Source: Lobosporangium transversale (taxonomy: Eukaryota; Mortierellomycota; Mortierellomycetes; Mortierellales; Mortierellaceae). Taken from it: DNA of 64,000 bases. The notes below the pieces were generated by a model. It made no database searches and was not told the DNA's origin. It saw nothing but the letters and a program-made list of their open reading frames with translations. Made by a program: the position numbers and the translations under genes. Positions 36,482 through 48,439 of this stretch are shown in pieces. The stretch covers positions 248,001 through 312,000 of the forward strand of contig NW_019029027.1 in assembly GCF_002105155.1 (NCBI RefSeq), in the 5' to 3' direction. The stretch's first letter is position 1. Every line of letters starts with the position of its first letter.

Positions 36482-37538
36482 TTTAAAAAAGTGTGAATGA
36501 AAAAAATAAATAAAATAAAATAAAAGAATAATCAAGCATATTTGATATTAAGGGTCTTAAACCTTATTTTTTTACACTAAAGTTTCCTTTGAGGACGACA
36601 GGGATAGTCAGCCCTACCTTATTGAGATCTATCTACATTATAGTCTCGCATTGGCAGGGACTATATTCTGTCCAAGTAAACCAAATGAGGCCTCTACCAG
36701 AATATCATATTGTATATACGCTGCCGTGATAGATTTCCCTATTGCAAAAATAAAAAAAAAATAAAAAATAAAAAAAAAAAAGTCGGGTTTTAAGGATTCA
36801 TTTATGTGTCAACAATAGCTTTACCAATATACTGTTTTGTTCCCCTCTCTGCAAATGAATTGATTTCTCTAATCTGCAACTTGGGGAATATCTTTGTTAC
36901 ACATCTCTTATATCCCAAAAAGTTGTTTAAAAGGGTCCAAAACAACTTGCTCATGTATTCAGTACAGTTGGTTCATTTGAATTTTCCCCTTGAATAAATT
37001 ATCAGACCTCAATTGGCATGTGGAAATGTCCTGTCGTGGACGATCCGAAATTTAATTATTCCTTTGTACCACTACATCGTTAATTAACCAAGGACGTTAA
37101 CGCTTATCTTTCAGCTAGACTTGAGTAAAGACATTGACTAAGGGTTGTATATATAATAATAATCACATATCTCTTTACGAAAAGTTGATATTATACATAC
37201 CATTTGTAGTTTTAAGGAATGGGAATCTGTGTTGGTGTATGGCATGAATAAAATAAATGATCAACAATATGCCCTGTCTAAATTAAAAAGATGAGGTAAA
37301 ATTGCTTCAAACGGCATCGGTATGGTACTGAGTGAGCTTTTGTCAACTACATGTGAGCTTGTTTCATGAAGCTACTCCAAATTGAGCCTGAAGTTGTCAT
37401 GCCTCTTTTGCACTAATCTCCAATGAATAATAAAAAGTCAAACATTATTATGACTATCTTTGATAAGCTGACACTTTTTTTTTTTTTTGTATATGATTGA
37501 ATTTATTATGTTCCTTGTACAGATTGGTGGTATGCATG
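36482..37538. other. Intergenic stretch
   Basis: Holds the CNS1 promoter at the left and the 3' region of the cyclin gene at the right. It is AT-rich with A runs near 36750-36781. I see no gene. Confidence 0.4.
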
Positions 37539-39273
37539 CTAATGAATGGGTGAGGGTGCGGCAAGTCGATTGGCATGGGTCATTTCTGTTGGCGTGATCG
37601 GTGTCTGTTGAGATGTATGGTACCGGCCACCGTCTGAGCTGTATTCGGCATCATGACCTTGTTTGTATTGACGACTACTGCCATTCTTGTGAAGATGCTG
37701 TTGGTGTTGCGACTGCGAATGAGAAGCATATTGCTGCTGATGTTGAGTTGAAGAGTGATGATCTTGTCTGTATTCACGCGTGTGTTCCGGCCGATGTTCT
37801 CGCCTGTGTTGTTCATGACGGGGTTCATTAGCATGATGTCTATAATCATGTCTAGACTGTGATGCTGTTTGTGCTCTGTGATCAGTTTCTTGTCTGCTAT
37901 TCAGCTCTTTTCGACCATTGTCATGGTTTTGCTGTGGTCTTGACGAGACATGTCTTGATATCTGATAGCTTTGCTCTGATTGTCCTTGGCCATCAAGCTC
38001 AGGTTCATCACTATATTGATCTTGAGTGCCAGATGGCGGTGGTGCAGGTAATGCAGCGGGCATTGATGGCGAAGGCCTCTCGTCCTCTGGATCTCTATTG
38101 GCAACCTCCTCGCACATCCAATGCTTCATCAATTGATCGCCATAGGTCTGAAGCTCTTCAATAGAGATGGCCAGTGCAAAGTTGTTGAGTGTTAGAAACT
38201 CGACCTCTAATTGGTTCAATTCTGATACAGGAAGACCTCCGACCTAAGGATACGAAAAAAAAAAAAAAAAAAAAAAAAAAAAGTGGAATAAGGATCACAG
38301 TTAGAGGTGTTTCTATTAGCTCCTTGCAGAAATTCATCTATTCCTGGCTTGCTCTACTCAAGCATGCACACACAAAAAACGGCGAAAAGATGTGTATCCA
38401 GCACAAGAAAACACATTATCACACAATAAGTTCCAGTAACAAGAATCCCTACTGTCTTGAACTGATGTACCACGCCCCGCTTCCGCGACCCTGTGGGAAT
38501 CTTTAGTCTTCATTTTGGGCAGCACCCAGTCAGAAAAAAAAAAAAGAAAGAAAGAAAAAAAAAAAAGGCCCTGAAAATATGTTCTCGAAGAACCTGCTGT
38601 TTCGTTTTTTTTTGTGTCCAGTGAGAAAAAAAAATCCAGAAAAAGAAAACAATGTATTTTTCTGAACAAGGAGACTGCTCAGCTAATCACGTTCTTGTTT
38701 CGAGCAAGGTGATTGCGCTTCGTTGACTGTCTGTTTGCAGCCCACAATATCCGTCTATGCAGCTGCAGTTCACGTCCAAATAGGAGGATTTGATGGGAAG
38801 ATTGCCTGATTTGATTTAATGTAGAGTTTTTTTACCTTTGCGTATCTGGAGTTGGTGAAAAAGACATCGGAAAAGTACTTTGCAGAGACCATGATACCAG
38901 CAATGATTAGACGATGGATATTGTAACTGTCGATTGAAAACTGACGCCCCTCGCCTCCTGTGATTTCCTCTACATTCCTAGCCATCCTGTCAAAATATAC
39001 AAGTAAGCTGAGGAAACACTCGTTTGCACAAGGGCAGTATTTGAGAATACGAGTGAGGTAGGCATTAATACTGATGGAAGGAATCGACCTTGCATGAAAG
39101 CGCGTGAACGAGGTATGGATCTGATGCTGGGCAGGAGTCATGACGAGTGGTGTCTCTGGCTCGGGCAAAGATTGCTTGATCTTGTCATTGGCGGTAGTAA
39201 TTCGTTCTAGCAAGCTGGCAAGCATCTTGAGAGTCGAGGTGACTGGGTGAATAGACAGGTCGAGGGTATGCAT
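37539..39273 (-). CDS. Pho80/PCL-type cyclin
   Basis: Partner of a Pho85-like cyclin-dependent kinase, probably in nutrient signalling or cell-cycle control. Minus-strand exons 39273-38836 and 38243-37539 give 380 residues. The cyclin box (residues about 50-185) has the family pattern FTRFHARSIPSISINAYL, RILKYCPCANECFLSLLVYF, DRMAR, then RLIIAGIMVSAKYFSDVFFT and LEVEFLTLNNFALAIS. The second half is low complexity, rich in His, Gln and Ser (about residues 230-360), without known motifs. I used the ATG at 39273; an in-frame upstream extension is hydrophobic and is probably leader sequence. A pyrimidine-rich leader of more than 1 kb (in the sense direction) lies upstream. Confidence 0.88.
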
Positions 39274-41934
39274 CTTGCTGAAATGATTTAGAAACGAAGA
39301 AAAGAATGCAACAATGAAGCAAGGAAGCAAAGCAATGAAGCAAACAGAGAAGAATAAAAGATGTCAACAAACAAGCAGGTAGAATGAGCAAGCGAAAAAG
39401 GGTGTTGGCTGATGCAGAGCAAAGCAAGAGCAACAGATAAAAAAGACAGTGTCCAAAAGAAAAAGAGCAGACGAGCTACAACAGCAAAGAAAAAGAGGCT
39501 CACTTTTTTATGTCTCGCTGAATTCCTTGATAATGTTATTTCCGGATGTTTGTTTAAAAAAAAAAAAAAAAAAAAATAAAAAGTATGTAGAAAAAGATAA
39601 AGGGTATGGAAAGAGAAGGGAATTGTAAAGAAAAGAGAGGAAATGAACCCAGGTTGATATGAGGACTTTAATTCTCCAGGAAGTGTCTGGTCAACAGTAA
39701 GGGTTGTGGAAGGAAGCTAAAGCTTAAACTAAAAGTAAAAAAAAATTGGTGGCAGGTGGTCCTTTTTGAACACGCGCTTGACAATCAAAAGAACAGAAGC
39801 CAACACAGCGACAAGGAGTTGGTCGAGAGTCCAAGCCCAAGGAAGGGTGATTTAAAAAAAGATTCAATCCACACAAACACGTACAAAAAAAAAGAAAAAG
39901 AAAAGCAAGGAGACACAGAAATAGCCAGAAGTAAAATAAAAAAAAAAGTCAATCCTGCAAGTCAAATGAAATATGATAAAATTATAAGGGTAAAAAAAAA
40001 AAAAAAAAGTTTAAAAGAATAAGGAATGGAATGTAAGTGAATGAAAGAATGGGGAATGTATTTTTTCTTTCTTTACAAATTAAGGGAAAGAGAAGGAGAA
40101 GGAGAAGGAGGAGAAGGAGGAGAAGAAGAGAGATGAGGAGAAAGATAAGAGAAAGAGACGTAGAAAAGAAACCAGAACCACACGATGATTACGACACAAT
40201 AGGGAAGAAAAGAATAATTGTATAAAGATATGGTTACAACTGTTCACAAAAAGCAGAGCAATTGAACGATCGTGTCAAGGAAAAAAAAAAAAAAAAAAAA
40301 AAAAGAAAGAACAGTCAAGGAAGAATGAAGTGAAGAAAAAAAAAAAAGGAGGTAAAGATAAAGAGAATCTTTTTTAATCAGAGAAAAAGAGTAGAGGAGG
40401 GAAGGGACAGAGAGAGACAGAGAGAGAGAAAGAAGAAAGGGGGGGTTAAAATGTAGTTTTATATGAAAGGTGAAGGAGTGTGTGAGAGTGCAAAGACAAG
40501 TGTGAGAGTGTGAAGACAAAGTGTGAAGACAGTGAAGGAAGAAAGAAGAGAATGGCTCGATCCAGCCGTTCGATTGGATAGATCCGTCTTCGTTCAGCTT
40601 TTTTAACCCCTTCTCTCTCCTTCCCTCTCTCTCTCTTTGCTTCTCTTCCCTTTCCTTTTAATGTTTGTTCAATTGAATGTCTTGCAGCATTGCATTTCTT
40701 GCATTTGCTGGGAATGAACACTATTTTTTTTTATCATGGAAAAACAAGGGACAAAAGGACCCGTTTTTTTTTGACTTTATTCCCTCTCTTGTCCCCCAAC
40801 CAACCAGCCAGCGCGTGTTTGTGCCACACCAGGCTATTTGCGCATTTCACATTCAAGACTTTCAGCATTGTATGCAAACATATACGCACCACACGCATGG
40901 GACACACCCTCACAAAGCACGTTTTTACTTTTTACCTTTTTTTTTTTATATTTTTTATTTCTTATTTTATTTTTTTTTTCCAAACAGGAAACTGTATTCG
41001 ACAATGAATAAACAATCAACAAAACTAAAGAATTGCCTACCCAAAGAAGCACTCTTCGGTAACACTGCAGTCATATTTTGTCCCATTTATCATCAATTCC
41101 ATAACAGCCATCGATTAGGAACCTATTTCTTTGTCCCACCATGTTCATTATCATCAACTATGCACAATTGAGTTGCTGTGTCCTACAAGGGTCCCTAAAA
41201 GAAAAAGAGCATCCACGCGAGTGACGATCGAGATATTCGCTTCACAAACCTTGTAGATGTGCTTTCTCTTTCTCTCCTTGCCACCAAAAATACGATATGA
41301 AGAATGATTCGTGATTGAAGTAAACTAGATCGTGCACAAGCTTGATTACATAGTCAGGTTCCAGAAAGGTACACTTTTACCCCACACATCAACACTGCAA
41401 TTTAAAAAAAAGTGAGGACCATCTGACCAAAAAAGCAACTAGGATAAACACCATTACGGTTTCAGCTGCTTGCTCCTATTAATTCAACTCAATGTACTTT
41501 CTGTTCCATTAACCCAAAAAAAAAAAAAAAAAAAAAAAAATCAAATGAAAAGGAATGAATATTTATACCAACACGCCAATATAAAGCTCAGGGGTTTATT
41601 TTAAGAATGTCAAAACTGATCTAATTGGCTCAACAATAGCTGAAGATGGTGGACCAAGGATAGTCTCTTGGTTTCTGGGATGATGAACATAAAATGAAAG
41701 CCCAAAACCATGGTAACGCAAAATCCGGGGATCTGGAGCAGGAATGCATGCTATCCAAACTTGTCACCAGTCTTTACTAGGGCAGTACTCTAAATCGGAG
41801 TAGTTCCCTGAAAACGAAGAATCGAGCAACATCCGTGCCTCCAAGTAACATTCAATGCTATTTAGAAGATGGGTTACTACCATGATAGATATATTAAAAT
41901 ATATTGAATATATCAACGAATACATAAGTAGGTA

Positions 41935-42340
41935 CTATCGAAGAACATGTAACACATTGTTCATCCTGCTGTGTGCTGGTGACATCTCTATCTTTGTCAG
42001 TCTGTTTTTAAAACCATAATCAAAATCTAAGCAGGTTCGGAGACCTATATAGCTTGCTAATCCAAATGTAGTCAGGATGGTTCCCAACTTACCCAGTGCT
42101 GTTAGGGTACCTCTCTGGGGACCATAAAGTTTAAAATTGAGGAGAACTATATTGAACATGAAGGTGGCAATGAAGAACAGCGTGATATTTCGAAACTGAG
42201 ATGAAGTATAAAGTAGTCAACATTCCATAAATTGAATGTACTTACGAGGTATTAACTTGGTCGAAACCATGAACCCCTGTCATCGGAGCCAGATACCGCA
42301 CAGAATGATGTTCATAGATCTTTTTTAACATTTAGTCTGC
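41935..42340 (-). CDS. Possible small membrane protein
   Basis: A frame from 42340 (ATG) encodes MLKKIYEHHSVRYLAPMTG and runs to a possible donor near 42245. A second frame, 42187-41935, encodes a hydrophobic segment (LFFIATFMFNIVLLNF) and a second weak one. Joining them in phase needs a poor donor (GTTAAT); the better donor, GTAAGT, does not keep phase. I do not recognise the family. It could equally be a fragment. Confidence 0.3.
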
Positions 42341-42526
42341 ATATAAGTTGCCCAATAAGGTTGCAATGTGCATCCACGAGTTTGACTACAGGGATGGACA
42401 ATGCGTCAGGTCTGAATAAATGCATGGACTATCCAATGTCCCAACAGACAATTTTGAAGTATGTTAAGGATTCAACGTGACACCTGACGACAATTGAATG
42501 TTGAAAAAAAGATCTCCGTTTAGCAT

Positions 42527-42660
42527 CAATGCCTGCCACCCAGCACCCGACTAACAACTGAAGGTTGGCGGTTCAATTCCCAGCGGGAGAGCAGGTTTAC
42601 TACACTAAATAGCGCCAATATCTCGAGGGAGAAGTCTAGCGATAGGACCTGCTCTATGGT
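42527..42660 (+). other. Structured, tRNA-like patch
   Basis: GGTTCAATTCC at 42570-42580 matches a polymerase III B box, but the flanking arms do not form a normal 5-bp T stem. A perfect 9-bp inverted repeat, AGAGCAGGT (42588-42596) and ACCTGCTCT (42647-42655), lies next to it. It is not a standard tRNA. It could be a SINE-type remnant or an unknown structured RNA. Confidence 0.3.
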
Positions 42661-43168
42661 CTAGAGGTGATAAGCCTTTCAGAATGCCGCGCGGAACGAC
42701 CCTGAAAGAACGGCCGAACGCTAGGCAAAACAGACATTAATCCCCACCATCTACAGTACGTTAGTAATATAGTTCACACACAATGTTGTCCTTGCTTAGA
42801 AATGTGCGATAGTGAAAGGCCTTTAATAGTTAAAAATGTCAGAGGCATTGCTAGAATAAAAAAAATAAAATAAAAAATAAAAAAACCACCATCCAGCAAA
42901 TGCAAGTTCACGATGCGGCGAAAAGACGTATTCACAATAGAATTGTCGTGTCAGTGAAATGTGTATAGAGGGGTATTGGTGGAAATAGGGAAAACAAGCG
43001 CATGGACCTCGTGCGTCTATGTGACCATGATCTAGCGCGATTAATTGGTAGTTCAATAAACGAGAACAAAAGGCGTGGGAATGTTTTTATTGGATGTGAA
43101 CTGCTAAGAAGATGGATGGATGTGTCCATTTCATTCATTTCGACATCTCATCTTTTCTCTTCCTAGCT

Positions 43169-43201
<33 letters not shown>

Positions 43202-43271
43202 TTTTATAACTTGTCCCTTCGGTTATTCCATCTGAGAACAATAGATCAACCATACAATATATAAGAGTGTC

Positions 43272-45607
43272 ATGGCTACTCTTAGCGCGCACCCGAGGTT
43301 CATACGGTCTATCACACTAGATCGTGCCGCCAAGTTCAGCTCTCCCGACATTTATAGCGACATTAACCTCTTCTCACAGCTCTATTCCAAGCGATCAACT
43401 GAAGCTATCGAGCTCTCAGTTTACTCTGTTCCTGACCTTAGACGTATTTCTTTCGACGAAGCCATAAAACAGAATTTCAAACCAACTATTCCGGGCACCA
43501 AATTTGGTCCCAGCTGGGTATTTTAACGTTTATCTTAAATCAAATGACCAATTCACAAGAATCTATTCAATCGATGTCATTCATTGACAAACTTTAAATC
43601 TTGTAGAGTACGCATTGGTTTAAGCTCAAGATCACTGTCCCTAAACAATGGTCTGGAGAGCACGTCGAATTGCTATGGGATTCAAACAGCGAAGCCATGG
43701 TCTGGTCCACAGAGGGCATACCCCGTCAGGGTTTGACAGGCGATAGTATGTTCGGAAATTACTTTTTATTGTATTTTATATATATCTTACGTGTGTTTAC
43801 GAAGATATTTATATTAATTCTTCCTCGGTCATTCTTAACAAGAGGGTAACGATCGACGAGTCGAATATACTCTCACGAAAAAAGCTAAAGGTGAAGAGAT
43901 CATTGAGCTATTGATTGAAATGGCCTGTAATGGCATGTTTGGTGCTGGCAAGGATGGGGTAATCAATCCGCCTGAAGAGAACAGATATTTCCAGCTCAGC
44001 CAAGGTAAACTCGTTGCTTTTCTAAATGCAACAGCTTTTTGATAACCTTATCCTTTTGCATATTTCGGTATTCTTACTTGAACATTCATTCTACATTTGA
44101 GCAGTCGAGATTGCAGTTCCAAATAAAGCCGCCTGGCAGCTCTTTTACGATATGCAGGTCATACTTGGTATAGCAAACGAGCTTCCTCACGAGGATGTCC
44201 GTGCTCAAGAGGCTCTTTATGCCTGTAACAATATCATTGACAACTTCAATAGGCGAGACATAGATGTTTCACTAAAGAAATGTCTTGAAATCAGTAGCGA
44301 GTTTTTGTCAAAGAAAGCTGCCCCAGGGGTTCATACGGTCACGGCGGTCGGGAACTGGTATGTGGTGTCAAATACGTGTCCATCATTTAACATTTTTTGA
44401 ATGCTGGTTGTTTACAAGCCGTTGCATTGTGATCAAGTATAATTCTGCTAACATTTTATTCTATTTTGGTTTTTTTATGAATAAGTCATATTGATACCGC
44501 TTGGCTGTGGCCGTATGCTGAAACACGCCGTAAGACTGCCCGCAGTTGGTCCACACAATTACGACTTATGGAGGACTATCCAGAGTATGTTTTTGTGTGT
44601 TCACAAGCGCAGCAGCTTGAGTGGCTTTCCCAGGATTATCCAGAACTATTCAAAGAGATCCAGGCGGCTTCAGAAAAAGGCCGTTTTCAAGTCATTGGAG
44701 CCACATGGGTTGAGATGGACTGCAACCTGCCCAGTGGTGAAGCGCTTTGCCGTCAGTTTTTATATGGCCAACGATACTATGAAAAAAATTTTGGGTCTCG
44801 CTGTAAAATTTTTTGGCTTCCAGATACATTCGGATATTCTGCTCAGGTATTAATTAAACGAGGCTACGAAAAGCTTTTCCATGTTTAGGAGAAAGGGACA
44901 CTGAAGCATCCCTTGATGTGTTTTGTATTTTTTTTTTTTTTTAGTTGCCTCAAATCCTTACACTTGCCGGTGCTAAATACTTTTTCACGCAAAAACTGTC
45001 TTGGAATAATATAAACAAGGTAATTTAGATACCTATTTATATCATGGGTTGGAATCAATGTGCTTGGCATGACTCCTAGTATATTAACCCTCCACCTTTG
45101 TTATTATACTTTTTTTTTAAAGTTCCCCAACACGACATTTACTTGGGTGGGCCTTGATGGAACGAAGGTTTTGACTCACATGGCGCCATGCGAGACGTAG
45201 GTTTTCTGTTGATATTGAGTGAAATCATAATGTTTTAGAAACTTATAATTTGTTGCTTGATATAGTTATACCGCGCAAGCTGATGTTTCCGACATGATCC
45301 GCAGGTTAGATGTGCTTCAATGATAAAGGAAGCTCTTGTTTAAACATGTACATCAGTACTTAATATTCTAATGACACACGATGATGTTTTGGATAGCGTC
45401 AAGAATAATCGCGACACAGCTTACAGCAACCAAAGTCTGATGCCTTATGGTAATGGTGATGGTGGCGGAGGGCCCCAACGCGCTATGTTAGAGCGTATTC
45501 GGCGCATGGCAAATCTTGTAAGCAGGCGTTTTTCCATAGATAGCCTTGTACTCATTTATATCTTCAATCCTTCAGATACAGTGAAATTATACAACTATTG
45601 AATGAAA

Positions 45608-45638
<31 letters not shown>

Positions 45639-48328
45639 TTCCTTCCAAATTTTTACTCCAGGACGGCATACCTCGCTGTAAATCAGGAAGTGCTGAAGGC
45701 TTCTTTGAGAATGTAGAGAGGCAGGCAAAGGGACTGCAGGAGTGGAAGGGTGAGCTTGTAAGGAGCCTGTTCGTGCCTTTTTTTTTTTTTTTCTTTTTTT
45801 TTTTTTAAACTCTTTTGTTGCCCGAGGATCAAGGTTTTTATTACTAATTACTTTTGATCGGCTCCATGATATGCTATAATCCATGTAAAAGTACTTTGAG
45901 CTTCACCGTGGCACTTACACCTCGCAAGCAGCAACCAAAAAGTACAACAGGAAACTTGAGTTCCTCCTTCGTGATGTGGAAATTGCTGCAACCTTATGCC
46001 TTGGCTTTGGAAGAAGTGGGTTTAAATACCCTAAGGAAGAACTCGATTCCTTGTGGAAGGATCTTTTATTGTAAGTGTTACGACTTAGCTCTTCAATTCG
46101 CAACCTGGTTTTATTGTACTAATTCAAGAAATACAGGAATCAATTTCACGACATCCTCCCAGGGTCGGCTATTGAACTCGCCAATATCGATGCTCGTGCC
46201 TTGTACAAAGCAATTGAGACCAAAGGTACTCCATGGTAGCCATAGAGGACAAATGAATAGTGGGCATTTCAGAGAGATTCCGACGATAATACTGACCATT
46301 AAAATGCCAACCAACCTTCTATTCGATAATCGTACACGCACCTGTCCAGCAACAAAGCTACTAGATAATAGTCTCCATTCGCTTTATCAATCTTCATCGC
46401 AGCTTGAAGGAGGCGAAGCACGATATGTAGCATTCAACACTTTAGCTTGGTCTCGATCTGAAATCCTTGAGGTCCCGGTGCGGCCAGGAGATAATTTACA
46501 ACAATACTCTGCAGACAAGAGCATAGGATACGCTGAGGGTAAGCTCATCACTTTTTAATTTGGACTATCTTGTTTGCTCCAAAATATGCTTATCAATCTC
46601 GGACTATATCTTTATACTTACTCGCGAATAGTTGAAAATGAAGGGTTCTCCTTCAAAGAGATTTCTGGCTCCAAGGCGGAAAAGGAGGGAGTCCGAGGTA
46701 AAGTAAAGCATTTGTGAATGATTGTATCAAATAGCCCTTGCTCGAAATGGTCTGGCAGACCTTATCCTTAATCGCGTTGTATTTTCCAAACTTATAAGCA
46801 TTTACCGAAGGCCAGCATATTATCCTGGAGAACAGCTGGATCGTAGCCAAGTTTAACCAGCAAGGTCATCTGATCGGTCTCTACGATAAACAAGAGGTCC
46901 GTGAACTTATTCCTGAAGGTCAGGCAGGCAACAGGCTAAAGTTTTTTGAGGATGTTCCACTCTACTGGGATGCATGGGATGTAGAGATTTATCATCTCAA
47001 CACTGGAAGAAATGCAGGCACTGCGAAAGCTCGTATCGAAGAAGTGGGTCCGCTAAGGGCGACTATTATTGTCAATCATACGCTGTCAGAGAATAGCACA
47101 GCTGTACAAAGTATTGTGCTGAGTGCTGTGTCACCGCGACTCGACTTTCACATGGAGGTAGAATGGCACGAGAACCGTGTTATTTTGGTAAGTAACACGC
47201 TTTCCTCATTCCATCATTCCCAAAGATACACGTTGGATTTACTATAAACGTATAAATGCGTAGATGGTCTTAACCCACGCCGTTCTTCTTTATCTCGCCT
47301 ATTTACATGTTTATAGAAAGCTGAGTTTATATGGGATATTTGTTCTGATTTCGCAACGTACGATTCACAGTTTGGTATTGTACAGCGTACTACGACCTAC
47401 AACACTAGTCACGATTATGCAAAGTTTGAGGTCTGTGGACACAAATTTGCAGATCTCTCAGAGCATGGGTATGGTGTGGCGCTGCTCAATGACAGTAAGT
47501 TTGGATATTCATGCCATGGGAATATGATGCGGCTATCATTACTGCGTTCGCCTAAAGCTCCAGATCTTAACTGTGATATGGGTGAGTACCTTTATAGTCC
47601 TTTCCTCTTTTCAGTAAATTGGCTACAGTACTTCAATTGGTCCTAAGTCCTTTCTCATTTGTTTAATTTGTCTGTGTAGGGCATCATGAGTTCTCATTCG
47701 CAATTTATCCTCACAAGGGGACATTTCATGAGTCGAACGTAGTGCGTGAATCGTATCAGTTCAATGCGCCAATGGTTGTCAAGTAAGCCTCATATGGCCT
47801 TGCTACTGTTGAAACAAATTACTGTATATCCTGTAGCCTGTAGATTCTGCAGACCTTTCCCTTTGAACTAATGAGACTACTTTGAACCTTATATATACGT
47901 GATATATGTGCTTGCTTTTGTGCAGGGCTGTATCTCAGGATGCTCGGGCTGAGCGTATGCCTGAGTCAGCTTTCAAGATCGAAGGCGCCAGGAATGTAGT
48001 ACTGGATACGATCAAAAGAGCTGAGGACTCGGACCATGTCATATTACGACTACATGAAGCTTTTGGTGGCCGTGCCATGTTTAAGCTCAAGAGGTATATA
48101 ATACGAAGCTTTAGATCCTTCTAATAGTGATATTTACATTATCACCTGCTAACATGTTGTATATTCTGTGGGTCATTTTAAAGTGTACTAGATATCCAGA
48201 CTATCCATAGATGTAATATCATGGAAGATGAAGGGGTCCCTGTAGACTACAACAAGAATCAAAAGACCTCAGGATGGATCATTTTGCATGCATTTGAGAT
48301 TTTGACTCTAAAGCTGAAGCTCAAGTGA
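43272..48328 (+). CDS. Alpha-mannosidase, GH38 (vacuolar/cytosolic AMS1/MAN2C1 type)
   Basis: Hydrolyses terminal alpha-mannosyl residues from free oligosaccharides or N-glycan fragments. Nineteen coding exons, in order: 43272-43517, 43607-43745, 43843-44004, 44105-44357, 44486-44846, 44945-45019, 45123-45196, 45266-45304, 45397-45517, 45662-45757, 45892-46070, 46137-46225, 46350-46538, 46632-46697, 46811-47187, 47317-47581, 47680-47782, 47926-48093 and 48184-48328; total 1048 residues, near the 1083 of yeast Ams1. GH38 motifs: [17 protein letters not shown] (zinc ligands) at the exon 4/5 join, [15 protein letters not shown] (nucleophile Asp), [12 protein letters not shown], and in the C-terminal part [18 protein letters not shown] and [12 protein letters not shown]. 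No signal peptide is present, as expected for Ams1, which yeast delivers to the vacuole directly from the cytosol. Confidence 0.95.
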
Positions 48329-48439
48329 GACAAAGAAATGAAAAGACTAGAATGAAAAGGGTTATAAACAATAAACTTTGATCTCAGTTAGTTCGCTCAT
48401 CTCCACAATTCGCGTCATGTCGTAGAATAAGACAGTATT

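Larger units (their letters stand above)
39274..43271. other. 4-kb stretch with few genes; purine-rich first third
   Basis: From 39274 to about 40640 the plus strand is strongly purine-rich (GGAGAA and AAAGAA units), so the cyclin transcript would have a very long pyrimidine-rich leader. Open frames there are low-complexity artefacts. Beyond 41000 the only candidates are a weak membrane-protein frame at 41935-42340 and a structured patch at about 42527-42660, listed separately. Confidence 0.45.

Noticed and set aside
39756..40225. Lys/Glu/Arg-rich open frames on the plus strand.
   Set aside because: Direct result of purine-rich DNA upstream of the cyclin gene.
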